Origin: Osedax fenrisi
Lineage: Eukaryota > Annelida > Polychaeta > Sabellida > Siboglinidae
Length of the DNA stretch: 64,000 bases
Direction of reading: 5' to 3'
Assembly (NCBI GenBank): GCA_964019155.1
Contig: OZ025243.1
Location: 87,802,445 to 87,866,444, forward strand
Shown here: positions 16,801-34,000 of the stretch, piece after piece
Position numbering within the stretch: position 1 is the first letter of the stretch
Layout of the letters: the number at the start of each line of letters is the position of its first letter
Notes under the pieces: generated by a model
The model's database searches: none
The model's input: the letters and a program-made list of their open reading frames with translations, nothing else
Told to the model about the DNA's origin: nothing
Program-made: the position numbers and the translations under genes

Positions 16801-19800
16801 TAATTGTATGAGAGCGTATATACTAATTGTATAACAGCGTATATACTAATTGTATGAGAGCGTATATACTAATTGTATGAGAGCGTATATACTAATTGTA
16901 TGAGAGCGTATATACTAATTGTATGAGAGCGTATATACTAATTGTATGAGAGCGTGTATACTAATTGTATAACAGCGTGTATACTAATTGTATGAGAGCG
17001 TATATACTAATTGTATGAGAGCGTATATACTAATTGTATGAGAGCGTATATACTAATTGTATGAGAGCGTATATACTAATTGTATGAGAGCGTGTATACT
17101 AATTGTATAACAGCGTGTATACTAATTGTATGAGAGCGTATATACTAATTGTATGAGAGCGTATATACTAATTGTATGAGAGCGTATATACTAATTGTAT
17201 GAGAGCGTATATACTAATTGTATGAGAGCGTGTATACTAATTGTATAACAGCGTGTATACTAATTGTATGAGAGCGTATATACTAATTGTATAACAGCGT
17301 ATATACTAATTGTATGAGAGCGTATATACTAATTGTATGAGAGCGTATATACTAATTGTATAACAGCGTGTATACTAATTGTATGAGAGCGTATATACTA
17401 ATTGTATGAGAGCGTATATACTAATTGTATGAGAGCGTATATACTAATTGTATAACAGCGTATATACTAATTGTATGAGAGCGTATATACTAATTGTATG
17501 AGAGCGTATATACTAATTGTATGAGAGCGTATATACTAATTGTATGAGAGCGTATATACTAATTGTATAACAGCATATATACTAATTGTATAACAGCGTA
17601 TATACTAATTGTATAACAGCGTATATACTAATTGTATGAGAGCGTATATACTAATTGTATAACAGCGTATATACTAATTGTATGAGAGCGTATATACTAA
17701 TTGTATGAGAGCGTATATACTAATTGTATGAGAGCGTATATACTAATTGTATAACAGCGTGTATACTAATTGTATGAGAGCGTATATACTAATTGTATGA
17801 GAGCGTATATACTAATTGTATAACAGCGTGTATACTAATTGTATGAGAGCGTATATACTAATTGTATAACAGCATATATACTAATTGTATAACAGCGTGT
17901 ATACTAATTGTATGAGAGCGTATATACTAATTGTATAACAGCGTATATACTAATTGTATGAGAGCGTATATACTAATTGTATAACAGCGTATATACTAAT
18001 TGTATGAGAGCGTATATACTAATTGTATGAGAGCGTATATACTAATTGTATGAGAGCGTATATACTAATTGTATGAGAGCGTATATACTAATTGTATAAC
18101 AGCGTATATACTAATTGTATGAGAGCGTATATACTAATTGTATGAGAGCGTGTATACTAATTGTATAACAGCGTATATACTAATTGTATGAGAGCGTATA
18201 TACTAATTGTATAACAGCGTATATACTAATTGTATAACAGCGTATATACTAATTGTATAACAGCGTATATACTAATTGTATGAGAGCGTATATACTAATT
18301 GTATGAGAGCGTGTATACTAATTGTATAACAGCGTATATACTAATTGTATGAGAGCGTATATACTAATTGTATGAGAGCGTATATACTAATTGTATGAGA
18401 GCGTATATACTAATTGTATAACAGCGTATATACTAATTGTATGAGAGCGTATATACTAATTGTATGAGAGCGTGTATACTAATTGTATGAGAGCGTATAT
18501 ACTAATTGTATGAGAGCGTATATACTAATTGTATGAGAGCGTGTATACTAATTGTATGAGAGCGTATATACTAATTGTATGAGAGCGTGTATACTAATTG
18601 TATGAGAGCGTATATACTAATTGTATAACAGCGTGTATACTAATTGTATGAGAGCGTATATACTAATTGTATGAGAGCGTATATCCTAATTGTATGAGAG
18701 CGTATATACTAATTGTATGAGAGCGTATATACTAATTGTATGAGAGCGTGTATACTAATTGTATGAGAGCGTATATACTAATTGTATAACAGCGTATATA
18801 CTAATTGTATGAGAGCGTATATACTAATTGTATGAGAGCGTATATACTAATTGTATGAGAGCGTATATACTAATTGTATGAGAGCGTATATACTAATTGT
18901 ATGAGAGCGTATATACTAATTGTATAACAGCGTATATACTAATTGTATGAGAGCGTATATACTAATTGTATGAGAGCGTATATCCTAATTGTATGAGAGC
19001 GTATATACTAATTGTATGAGAGCGTATATACTAATTGTATAACAGCGTATATACTAATTGTATGAGAGCGTGTATACTAATTGTATAACAACGTATATAC
19101 TAATTGTATAACAGCGTATATACTAATTGTATGAGAGCGTATATACTAATTGTATAACAGCGTGTATACTAATTGTATGAGAGCGTATATACTAATTGTA
19201 TGAGAGCGTATATACTAATTGTATAACAGCGTATATACTAATTGTATGAAAGCGTATATACTAATTGTATGAGAGCGTATATACTAATTGTATGAGAGCG
19301 TATATACTAATTGTATGAGAGCGTATATACTAATTGTATGAGAGCGTATATACTAATTGTATGAGAGCGTATATACTAATTGTATGAGAGCGTATATACT
19401 AATTGTATGAGAGCGTATATACTAATTGTATGAGAGCGTATATACTAATTGTATAACAGCGTATATACTAATTGTATGAGAGCGTATATACTAATTGTAT
19501 GAGAGCGTATATCCTAATTGTATGAGAGCGTATATACTAATTGTATAACAGCGTATATACTAATTGTATGAGAGCGTATATACTAATTGTATAACAGCGT
19601 ATATACTAATTGTATGAGAGCGTGTATACTAATTGTATGAGAGCGTATATACTAATTGTATGAGAGCGTATATACTAATTGTATGAGAGCGTATATACTA
19701 ATTGTATGAGAGCGTATATACTAATTGTATAACAGCGTATATACTAATTGTATAACAGCGTATATACTAATTGTATGAGAGCGTATATACTAATTGTATG

Positions 19801-22800
19801 AGAGCGTATATACTAATTGTATAACAGCGTATATACTAATTGTATGAGAGCGTATATACTAATTGTATGAGAGCGTATATACTAATTGTATGAGAGCGTA
19901 TATACTAATTGTATGAGAGCGTATATACTAATTGTATAACAGCGTATATACTAATTGTATGAGAGCGTATATACTAATTGTATGAGAGCGTATATACTAA
20001 TTGTATAACAGCGTATATACTAATTGTATAACAGCGTATATACTAATTGTATGAGAGCGTATATACTAATTGTATGAGAGCGTATATACTAATTGTATGA
20101 GAGCGTATATACTAATTGTATGAGAGCGTATATACTAATTGTATAACAGCGTATATACTAATTGTATGAGAGCGTATATACTAATTGTATGAGAGCGTAT
20201 ATACTAATTGTATAACAGCGTATATACTAATTGTATAACAGCGTATATACTAATTGTATGAGAGCGTATATACTAATTGTATGAGAGCGTATATCCTAAT
20301 TGTATGAGAGCGTATATACTAATTGTATAACAGCGTATATACTAATTGTATGAGAGCGTATATACTAATTGTATAACAGCGTATATACTAATTGTATGAG
20401 AGCGTGTATACTAATTGTATAACAACGTATATACTAATTGTATAACAGCGTATATACTAATTGTATGAGAGCGTATATACTAATTGTATAACAGCGTATA
20501 TACTAATTGTATGAGAGCGTATATACTAATTGTATGAGAGCGTATATACTAATTGTATGAGAGCGTATATACTAATTGTATGAGAGCGTATATACTAATT
20601 GTAAAACAGCGTATATACTAATTGTATAACAGCGTATATACTAATTGTATAACAGCGTATATACTAATTGTATGAGAGCGTATATACTAATTGTATGAGA
20701 GCGTATATACTAATTGTATAACAGCGTATATACTAATTGTATAACAGCGTATATACTAATTGTATAACAGCGTGTATACTAATTGTATGAGAGCGTATAT
20801 ACTAATTGTATGAGAGCGTATATACTAATTGTATAACAGCGTATATACTAATTGTATGAGAGCGTATATACTAATTGTATAACAGCGTATATACTAATTG
20901 TATAACAGCGTATATACTAATTGTATGAGAGCGTATATACTAATTGTATGAGAGCGTATATACTAATTGTATGAGAGCGTATATACTAATTGTATAACAG
21001 CGTATATACTAATTGTATGAGAGCGTATATACTAATTGTATGAGAGCGTATATACTAATTGTATGAGAGCGTATATACTAATTGTATAACAGCGTATATA
21101 CTAATTGTATGAGAGCGTATATACTAATTGTATGAGAGCGTATATACTAATTGTATAACAGCGTATATACTAATTGTATAACAGCGTATATACTAATTGT
21201 ATAACAGCGTGTATACTAATTGTATAACAGCGTATATACTAATTGTATGAGAGCGTGTATACTAATTGTATAACAACGTATATACTAATTGTATAACAGC
21301 GTATATACTAATTGTATGAGAGCGTATATACTAATTGTATAACAGCGTATATACTAATTGTATGAGAGCGTATATACTAATTGTATGAGAGCGTATATAC
21401 TAATTGTATGAGAGCGTATATACTAATTGTATGAGAGCGTATATACTAATTGTATAACAGCGTATATACTAATTGTATAACAGCGTATATACTAATTGTA
21501 TAACAGCGTATATACTAATTGTATGAGAGCGTATATACTAATTGTATGAGAGCGTATATACTAATTGTATAACAGCGTATATACTAATTGTATAACAGCG
21601 TATATACTAATTGTATAACAGCGTGTATACTAATTGTATGAGAGCGTATATACTAATTGTATGAGAGCGTATATACTAATTGTATAACAGCGTATATACT
21701 AATTGTATGAGAGCGTATATACTAATTGTATAACAGCGTATATACTAATTGTATAACAGCGTATATATTAATTGTATGAGAGCGTATATACTAATTGTAT
21801 GAGAGCGTATATACTAATTGTATGAGAGCGTATATACTAATTGTATAACAGCGTATATACTAATTGTATAACAGCGTATATACTAATTGTATAACAGCGT
21901 ATATACTAATTGTATAACAGCGTATATACTAATTGTATAACAGCGTATATACTAATTGTATGAGAGCGTATATACTAATTGTATGAGAGCGTATATACTA
22001 ATTGTATAACAGCGTATATACTAATTGTATAACAGCGTATATACTAATTGTATAACAGCGTGTATACTAATTGTATGAGAGCGTATATACTAATTGTATG
22101 AGAGCGTATATACTAATTGTATAACAGCGTATATACTAATTGTATGAGAGCGTATATACTAATTGTATAACAGCGTATATACTAATTGTATAACAGCGTA
22201 TATACTAATTGTATAACATCGTATATACTAATTGTATGAGAGCGTATATACTAATTGTATGAGAGCGTATATACTAATTGTATAACAGCGTATATACTAA
22301 TTGTATGAGAGCGTATATACTAATTGTATGAGAGCGTATATACTAATTGTATGAGAGCGTATATACTAATTGTATGAGAGCGTATATACTAATTGTATGA
22401 GAGCGTATATACTAATTGTATAACAGCGTATATACTAATTGTATGAGAGCGTATATACTAATTGTATGAGAGCGTATATCCTAATTGTATGAGAGCGTAT
22501 ATACTAATTGTATAACAGCGTATATACTAATTGTATGAGAGCGTATATACTAATTGTATAACAGCGTATATACTAATTGTATGAGAGCGTGTATACTAAT
22601 TGTATAACAACGTATATACTAATTGTATAACAGCGTATATACTAATTGTATGAGAGCGTATATACTAATTGTATAACAGCGTGTATACTAATTGTATGAG
22701 AGCGTATATACTAATTGTATGAGAGCGTATATACTAATTGTATAACAGCGTATATACTAATTGTATGAGAGCGTATATACTAATTGTATGAGAGCGTATA

Positions 22801-23886
22801 TACTAATTGTATGAGAGCGTATATACTAATTGTATGAGAGCGTATATACTAATTGTATAACAGCGTATATACTAATTGTATAACAGCGTGTATACTAATT
22901 GTATGAGAGCGTATATACTAATTGTATGAGAGCGTATATACTAATTGTATGAGAGCGTATATACTAATTGTATGAGAGCGTATATACTAATTGTATGAGA
23001 GCGTATATACTAATTGTATAACAGCGTATATACTAATTGTATAACAGCGTATATACTAATTGTATGAGAGCGTATATACTAATTGTATGAGAGCGTATAT
23101 ACTAATTGTATAACAGCGTATATACTAATTGTATGAGAGCGTGTATACTAATTGTATGAGAGCGTATATACTAATTGTATAACAGCGTATATACTAATTG
23201 TATGAGAGCGTATATACTAATTGTATGAGAGCGTATATACTAATTGTATGAGAGCGTATATACTAATTGTATGAGAGCGTATATACTAATTGTATAACAG
23301 CGTATATACTAATTGTATGAGAGCGTATATACTAATTGTATGAGAGCGTATATACTAATTGTATGAGAGCGTATATACTAATTGTATGAGAGCGTATATA
23401 CTAATTGTATGAGAGCGTATATACTAATTGTATAACAGCGTATATACTAATTGTATGAGAGCGTATATACTAATTGTATGAGAGCGTATATACTAATTGT
23501 ATGAGAGCGTATATACTAATTGTATGAGAGCGTATATACTAATTGTATGAGAGCGTATATACTAATTGTATGAGAGCGTATATCCTAATTGTATGAGAGC
23601 GTATATACTAATTGTATAACAGCGTATATACTAATTGTATGAGAGCGTATATACTAATTGTATAACAGCGTATATACTAATTGTATGAGAGCGTATATAC
23701 TAATTGTATGAGAGCGTATATACTAATTGTATGAGAGCGTATATACTAATTGTATGAGAGCGTATATACTAATTGTATGAGAGCGTGTATACTAATTGTA
23801 TAACAGCGTATATACTAATTGTATGAGAGCGTATATACTAATTGTATGAGAGCGTATATACTAATTGTATGAGAGCGTATATACTA

Positions 23887-25000
23887 ATTATATAACAGCG
23901 TATATACTAATTGTATGAGAGCGTATATACTAATTGTATGAGAGCGTATATACTAATTGTATGAGAGCGTGTATACTAATTGTATGAGAGCGTAGATACT
24001 AATTGTATGAGAGCGTATATACTAATTGTATAACAGCGTATATACTAATTGTATAACAGCGTATATACTAATTGTATAACAGCGTATATACTAATTGTAT
24101 AACAGCGTATATACTAATTGTATGAGAGCGTATATACTAATTGTATAACAGCGTATATACTAATTGTATGAGAGCGTATATACTAATTGTATGAGAGCGT
24201 ATATACTAATTGTATGAGAGCGTGTATACTAATTGTATAACAGCGTATATACTAATTGTATGAGAGCGTATATACTAATTGTATGAGAGCGTATATACTA
24301 ATTGTATGAGAGCGTGTATACTAATTGTATGAGAGCGTATATACTAATTGTATAACAGCGTATATACTAATTGTATGAGAGCGTATATACTAATTGTATG
24401 AGAGCGTATATACTAATTGTATGAGAGCGTATATACTAATTGTATGAGAGCGTATATACTAATTGTATAACAGCGTATATACTAATTGTATGAGAGCGTA
24501 TATACTAATTGTATGAGAGCGTATATCCTAATTGTATGAGAGCGTATATACTAATTGTATAACAGCGTATATACTAATTGTATGAGAGCGTATATACTAA
24601 TTGTATAACAGCGTATATACTAATTGTATGAGAGCGTATATACTAATTGTATGAGAGCGTATATACTAATTGTATGAGAGCGTATATACTAATTGTATGA
24701 GAGCGTATATACTAATTGTATGAGAGCGTGTATACTAATTGTATAACAGCGTATATACTAATTGTATGAGAGCGTATATACTAATTGTATGAGAGCGTAT
24801 ATACTAATTGTATGAGAGCGTATATACTAATTATATAACAGCGTATATACTAATTGTATGAGAGCGTATATACTAATTGTATGAGAGCGTATATACTAAT
24901 TGTATGAGAGCGTGTATACTAATTGTATGAGAGCGTAGATACTAATTGTATGAGAGCGTATATACTAATTGTATAACAGCGTATATACTAATTGTATAAC
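23887..25000. repeat. Higher-order duplication inside the satellite, 943-bp (41-unit) spacing
   Basis: Two rare markers recur together at the same spacing. The core variant with ATTATATAAC lies at 23887 and 24830, and the variant TAGATACT at 23993 and 24936. Both pairs are 943 bp (41 units) apart, which shows a block copied as a unit. The exact ends of the copied block were not determined. Confidence 0.8.
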
Positions 25001-28000
25001 AGCGTATATACTAATTGTATAACAGCGTATATACTAATTGTATAACAGCGTATATACTAATTGTATGAGAGCGTATATACTAATTGTATAACAGCGTATA
25101 TACTAATTGTATGAGAGCGTATATACTAATTGTATGAGAGCGTATATACTAATTGTATGAGAGCGTGTATACTAATTGTATGAGAGCGTATATACTAATT
25201 GTATGAGAGCGTATATACTAATTGTATGAGAGCGTATATACTAATTGTATAACAGCGTATATACTAATTGTATAACAGCGTATATACTAATTGTATAACA
25301 GCGTATATACTAATTGTATAACAGCGTATATACTAATTGTATGAGAGCGTATATACTAATTGTATGAGAGCGTATATACTAATTGTATGAGAGCGTATAT
25401 ACTAATTGTATGAGAGCGTATATACTAATTGTATGAGAGCGTATATACTAATTGTATAACAGCGTGTATACTAATTGTATGAGAGCGTATATACTAATTG
25501 TATGAGAGCGTATATACTAATTGTATGAGAGCGTATATACTAATTGTATGAGAGCGTATATACTAATTGTATGAGAGCGTATATACTAATTGTATGAGAG
25601 CGTATATACTAATTGTATGAGAGCGTATATACTAATTGTATGAGAGCGTATATACTAATTGTATAACAGCGTGTATACTAATTGTATAACAGCGTATATA
25701 CTAATTGTATAACAGCGTATATACTAATTGTATAACAGCGTATATACTAATTGTATAACAGCGTATATACTAATTGTATGAGAGCGTATATACTAATTGT
25801 ATAACAGCGTATATACTAATTGTATGAGAGCGTATATACTAATTGTATGAGAGCGTATATACTAATTGTATGAGAGCGTATATACTAATTGTATGAGAGC
25901 GTATATACTAATTGTATGAGAGCGTATATACTAATTGTATAACAGCGTGTATACTAATTGTATAACAGCGTATATACTAATTGTATAACAGCGTATATAC
26001 TAATTGTATAACAGCGTATATACTAATTGTATAACAGCGTATATACTAATTGTATGAGAGCGTATATACTAATTGTATAACAGCGTATATACTAATTGTA
26101 TGAGAGCGTATATACTAATTGTATGAGAGCGTATATACTAATTGTATGAGAGCGTGTATACTAATTGTATGAGAGCGTATATACTAATTGTATGAGAGCG
26201 TATATACTAATTGTATGAGAGCGTATATACTAATTGTATAACAGCGTATATACTAATTGTATAACAGCGTATATACTAATTGTATAACAGCGTATATACT
26301 AATTGTATAACAGCGTATATACTAATTGTATGAGAGCGTATATACTAATTGTATGAGAGCGTATATACTAATTGTATGAGAGCGTATATACTAATTGTAT
26401 GAGAGCGTATATACTAATTGTATAACAGCGTATATACTAATTGTATAACAGCGTATATACTAATTGTATGAGAGCGTATATACTAATTGTATGAGAGCGT
26501 ATATACTAATTGTATGAGAGCGTATATACTAATTGTATGAGAGCGTATATACTAATTGTATAACAGCGTATATACTAATTGTATAACAGCGTATATACTA
26601 ATTGTATGATAGCGTATATACTAATTGTATGAGAGCGTATATACTAATTGTATAACAGCGTGTATACTAATTGTATGAGAGCGTATATACTAATTGTATG
26701 AGAGCGTATATACTAATTGTATAACAGCGTATATACTAATTGTATAACAGCGTATATACTAATTGTATAACAGCGTATATACTAATTGTATAACAGCGTA
26801 TATACTAATTGTATGAGAGCGTATATACTAATTGTATAAGAGCGTATATACTAATTGTATAACAGCGTATATACTAATTGTATAACAGCGTATATACTAA
26901 TTGTATAACAGCGTATATACTAATTGTATGAGAGCGTATATACTAATTGTATGAGAGCGTATATACTAATTGTATGAGAGCGTATATACTAATTGTATGA
27001 GAGCGTATATACTAATTGTATAACAGCGTATATACTAATTGTATAACAGCGTATATACTAATTGTATGAGAGCGTATATACTAATTGTATAACAGCGTAT
27101 ATACTAATTGTATGAGAGCGTATATACTAATTGTATGAGAGCGTATATACTAATTGTATAACAACGTATATACTAATTGTATGAGAGCGTATATACTAAT
27201 TGTATAACAGCGTATATACTAATTGTATGAGAGCGTATATACTAATTGTATGAGAGCGTATATACTAATTGTATAACAGCGTATATACTAATTGTATAAC
27301 AGCGTGTATACTAATTGTATGAGAGCGTATATACTAATTGTATGAGAGCGTATATACTAATTGTATAACAACGTATATACTAATTGTATGAGAGCGTATA
27401 TACTAATTGTATAACAGCGTATATACTAATTGTATAACAGCGTGTATACTAATTGTATGAGAGCGTATATACTAATTGTATAACAGCGTATATACTAATT
27501 GTATGAGAGCGTATATACTAATTGTATGAGAGCGTATATACTAATTGTATAACAACGTATATACTAATTGTATGAGAGCGTATATACTAATTGTATAACA
27601 GCGTATATACTAATTGTATGAGAGCGTATATACTAATTGTATGAGAGCGTATATACTAATTGTATAACAGCGTGTATACTAATTGTATGAGAGCGTATAT
27701 ACTAATTGTATGAGAGCGTATATACTAATTGTATAACAGCGTATATACTAATTGTATGAGAGCGTATATACTAATTGTATGAGAGCGTATATACTAATTG
27801 TATGAGAGCGTATATACTAATTGTATGAGAGCGTATATACTAATTGTATAACAGCGTATATACTAATTGTATAACAGCGTATATACTAATTGTATGAGAG
27901 CGTATATACTAATTGTATGAGAGCGTATATACTAATTGTATGAGAGCGTATATACTAATTGTATGAGAGCGTATATACTAATTGTATAACAGCGTATATA

Positions 28001-31000
28001 CTAATTGTATAACAGCGTATATACTAATTGTATGAGAGCGTATATACTAATTGTATGAGAGCGTATATACTAATTGTATGAGAGCGTATATACTAATTGT
28101 ATAACAGCGTGTATACTAATTGTATGAGAGCGTATATACTAATTGTATGAGAGCGTATATACTAATTGTATAACAGCGTATATACTAATTGTATGAGAGC
28201 GTATATACTAATTGTATGAGAGCGTATATACTAATTGTATGAGAGCGTATATACTAATTGTATGAGAGCGTATATACTAATTGTATAACAGCGTATATAC
28301 TAATTGTATAACAGCGTATATACTAATTGTATGAGAGCGTATATACTAATTGTATGAGAGCGTATATACTAATTGTATGAGAGCGTATATACTAATTGTA
28401 TGAGAGCGTATATACTAATTGTATAACAGCGTATATACTAATTGTATAACAGCGTATATACTAATTGTATGAGAGCGTATATCCTAATTGTATGAGAGCG
28501 TATATACTAATTGTATGAGAGCGTATATACTAATTGTATAACAGCGTATATACTAATTGTATGAGAGCGTATATACTAATTGTATAACAGCGTATATACT
28601 AATTGTATGAGAGCGTATATACTAATTGTATAACAGCGAATATACTAATTGTATGAGAGCGTATATACTAATTGTATAACAGCGTATATACTAATTGTAT
28701 GAGAGCGTATATACTAATTGTATGAGAGCGTATATACTAATTGTATGAGAGCGTATATACTAATTGTATGAGAGCGTATATACTAATTGTATGAGAGCGT
28801 ATATACTAATTGTATAACAGCGTATATACTAATTGTATAAGAGCGTATATACTAATTGTATGAGAGCGTATATACTAATTGTATAACAGCGTATATACTA
28901 ATTGTATGAGAGCGTATATACTAATTGTATGAGAGCGTATATACTAATTGTATAACAGCGTATATACTAATTGTATAACAGCGTATATACTAATTGTATG
29001 AGAGCGTATATACTAATTGTATGAGAGCGTATATACTAATTGTATGAGAGCGTGTATACTAATTGTATGAGAGCGTATATACTAATTGTATGAGAGCGTA
29101 TATACTAATTGTATAACAGCGTATATACTAATTGTATAACAGCGTATATACTAATTGTATGAGAGCGTATATACTAATTGTATGAGAGCGTATATACTAA
29201 TTGTATGAGAGCGTGTATACTAATTGTATGAGAGCGTATATACTAATTGTATGAGAGCGTATATACTAATTGTATAACAGCGTATATACTAATTGTATGA
29301 GAGCGTATATACTAATTGTATGAGAGCGTATATACTAATTGTATGAGAGCGTATATACTAATTGTATGAGAGCGTATATACTAATTGTATAACAGCGTAT
29401 ATACTAATTGTATGAGAGCGTATATACTAATTGTATGAGAGCGTATATACTAATTGTATGAGAGCGTATATACTAATTGTATGAGAGCGTATATACTAAT
29501 TGTATAACAGCGTATATACTAATTGTATAACAGCGTATATACTAATTGTATGAGAGCGTATATACTAATTGTATAACAGCGAATATACTAATTGTATGAG
29601 AGCGTATATACTAATTGTATGAGAGCGTATATACTAATTGTATAACAGCGTATATACTAATTGTATGAGAGCGTATATACTAATTGTATGAGAGCGTATA
29701 TACTAATTGTATGAGAGCGTATATACTAATTGTATGAGAGCGTATATACTAATTGTATGAGAGCGTATATACTAATTGTATAACAGCGTGTATACTAATT
29801 GTATGAGAGCGTATATACTAAGTGTATAACAGCGTATATACTAATTGTATGAGAGCGTATATACTAATTGTATGAGAGCGTATATACTAATTGTATGAGA
29901 GCGTATATACTAATTGTATGAGAGCGTATATACTAATTGTATGAGAGCGTATATACTAATTGTATAACAACGTATATACTAATTGTATGAGAGTGTATAT
30001 ACTAATTGTATGAGAGCGTATATACTAATTGTATGAGAGCGTATATACTAATTGTATGAGAGCGTATATACTAATTGTATGAGAGCGTATATACTAATTG
30101 TATAACAGCGTATATACTAATTGTATGAGAGCGTATATACTAATTGTATAACAGCGTATATACTAATTGTATGATAGCGTATATACTAATTGTATGAGAG
30201 CGTATATACTAATTGTATGAGAGCGTATATACTAATTGTATGAGAGCGTATATACTAATTGTATAACAGCGTATATACTAATTGTATGAGAGCGTATATA
30301 CTAATTGTATAACAACGTATATACTAATTGTATGAGAGCGTATATACTAATTGTATAACAGCGTATATACTAATTGTATAACAGCGTATATACTAATTGT
30401 ATGAGAGCGTATATACTAATTGTATAACAGCGTATATACTAATTGTATAACAGCGTATATACTAATTGTATAACAGCGTATATACTAATTGTATAACAGC
30501 GTATATACTAATTGTATGAGAGCGTATATACTAATTGTATGAGAGCGTATATACTAATTGTATGAGAGCGTATATACTAATTGTATGAGAGCGTATATAC
30601 TAATTGTATGAGAGCGTATATACTAATTGTATGAGAGCGTATATACTAATTGTATAACAGCGTATATACTAATTGTATGAGAGCGTATATACTAATTGTA
30701 TAACAGCGTATATACTAATTGTATGATAGCGTATATACTAATTGTATGAGAGCGTATATACTAATTGTATGAGAGCGTATATACTAATTGTATGAGAGCG
30801 TATATACTAATTGTATAACAGCGTATATACTAATTGTATGAGAGCGTATATACTAATTGTATAACAGCGTATATACTAATTGTATGAGAGCGTATATACT
30901 AATTGTATAACAGCGTATATACTAATTGTATAACAGCGTATATACTAATTGTATGAGAGCGTATATACTAATTGTATGAGAGCGTATATACTAATTGTAT

Positions 31001-34000
31001 AACAGCGTATATACTAATTGTATGAGAGCGTATATACTAATTGTATGAGAGCGTATATACTAATTGTATGATAGCGTATATACTAATTGTATAACAGCGT
31101 ATATACTAATTGTATGAGAGCGTATATACTAATTGTATGAGAGCGTATATACTAATTGTATGATAGCGTATATACTAATTGTATAACAGCGTATATACTA
31201 ATTGTATAACAGCGTATATACTATTTGTATGAGAGCGTATATACTAATTGTATGAGAGCGTATATACTAATTGTATGAGAGCGTATATACTAATTGTATG
31301 ATAGCGTATATACTAATTGTATGATAGCGTATATACTAATTGTATAACAGCGTATATACTAATTGTATAACAGCGTATATACTAATTGTATGAGAGCGTA
31401 TATACTAATTGTATGAGAGCGTATATACTAATTGTATAACAGCGTATATACTAATTGTATGAGAGCGTATATACTAATTGTATAAAAGCGTATATACTAA
31501 TTGTATGAGAACGTATATACTAATTGTATGAGAGCGTATATACTAATTGTATAACAGCGTATATACTAATTGTATAAAAGCGTATATACTAATTGTATGA
31601 GAGCGTATATACTAATTGTATGAGAGCGTATATACTAATTGTATAACAGCGTATATACTAATTGTATGAGAGCGTATATACTAATTGTATAACAGCGTAT
31701 ATACTAATTGTATGATAGCGTATATACTAATTGTATGAGAGCGTATATACTAATTGTATGAGAGCGTATATACTAATTGTATGAGAGCGTATATACTAAT
31801 TGTATAACAGCGTATATACTAATTGTATGAGAGCGTATATACTAATTGTATAACAGCGTATATACTAATTGTATAACAGCGTATATACTAATTGTATAAC
31901 AGCGTATATACTAATTGTATGAGAGCGTATATACTAATTGTATGAGAGCGTATATACTAATTGTATAACAGCGTATATACTAATTGTATGAGAGCGTATA
32001 TAATAATTGTATGAGAGCGTATATACTAATTGTATGATAGCGTATATACTAATTGTATAACAGCGTATATACTAATTGTATAACAGCGTATATACTAATT
32101 GTATGAGAGCGTATATACTAATTGTATGAGAGCGTATATACTAATTGTATAACAGCGTATATACTAATTGTATGAGAGCGTATATACTAATTGTATGAGA
32201 GCGTATATACTAATTGTATAACAGCGTATATACTAATTGTATGAGAGCGTATATACTAATTGTATGAGAGCGTATATACTAATTGTATGAGAGCGTATAT
32301 ACTAATTGTATAACAGCGTATATACTAATTGTATGAGAGCGTATATACTAATTGTATGAGAGCGTATATACTAATTGTATAACAGCGTATATACTAATTG
32401 TATAACAGCGTATATACTAATTGTATGAGAGCGTATATACTAATTGTATAACAGCGTATATACTAATTGTATAACATCGTATATACTAATTGTATAACAG
32501 CGTATATACTAATTGTATGAGAGCGTGTATACTAATTGTATGAGAGCGTATATACTAATTGTATAACAGCGTATATACTAATTGTATGAGAGCGTGTATA
32601 CTAATTGTATGAGAGCGTATATACTAATTGTATGAGAGCGTATATACTAATTGTATAACAGCGTATATACTAATTGTATAACAGCGTATATACTAATTGT
32701 ATGAGAGCGTGTATACTAATTGTATAACAGCGTATATACTAATTGTATAACAGCGTATATACTAATTGTATAACAGCGTATATACTAATTGTATAACAGC
32801 GTATATACTAATTGTATGAGAGCGTATATACTAATTGTATAACAGCGTATATACTAATTGTATGAGAGCGTATATACTAATTGTATGAGAGCGTATATAC
32901 TAATTGTATGAGAGCGTATATACTAATTGTATAACAACGTATATACTAATTGTATAACAGCGTATATACTAATTGTATGAGAGCGTATATACTAATTGTA
33001 TAACAGCGTATATACTAATTGTATGAGAGCGTATATACTAATTGTATAACAGCGTATATACTAATTGTATGAGAGCGTATATACTAATTGTATGAGAGCG
33101 TATATACTAATTGTATGAGAGCGTATATACTAATTGTATAACAGCGTATATACTAATTGTATGAGAGCGTATATACTAATTGTATAACAGCGTATATACT
33201 AATTGTATAACAGCGTATATACTAATTGTATAACAGCGTATATACTAATTGTATGAGAGCGTATATACTAATTGTATGAGAGCGTGTATACTAATTGTAT
33301 AACAGCGTATATACTAATTGTATGAGAGCGTATATACTAATTGTATAACAGCGTATATACTAATTGTATAACAGCGTATATACTAATTGTATGAGAGCGT
33401 ATATACTAATTGTATGAGAGCGTATATACTAATTGTATAACAGCGTATATACTAATTGTATAACAGCGTATATACTAATTGTATGAGAGCGTATATACTA
33501 ATTGTATAACAGCGTATATACTAATTGTATGAGAGCGTATATACTAATTGTATGAGAGCGTATATACTAATTGTATAACAGCGTATATACTAATTGTATG
33601 AGAGCGTATATACTAATTGTATAACAGCGTATATACTAATTGTATGAGAGCGTATATACTAATTGTATGAGAGCGTATATACTAATTGTATGAGAGCGTA
33701 TATACTAATTGTATGAGAGCGTATATACTAATTGTATAACAGCGTATATACTAATTGTATAACAGCGTATATACTAATTGTATGAGAGCGTATATACTAA
33801 TTGTATGAGAGCGTATATACTAATTGTATGAGAGCGTATATACTAATTGTATAACAGCGTATATACTAATTGTATAACAGCGTATATACTAATTGTATGA
33901 GAGCGTATATACTAATTGTATGAGAGCGTATATACTAATTGTATGAGAGCGTATATACTAATTGTATAACAGCGTATATACTAATTGTATAACAGCGTAT

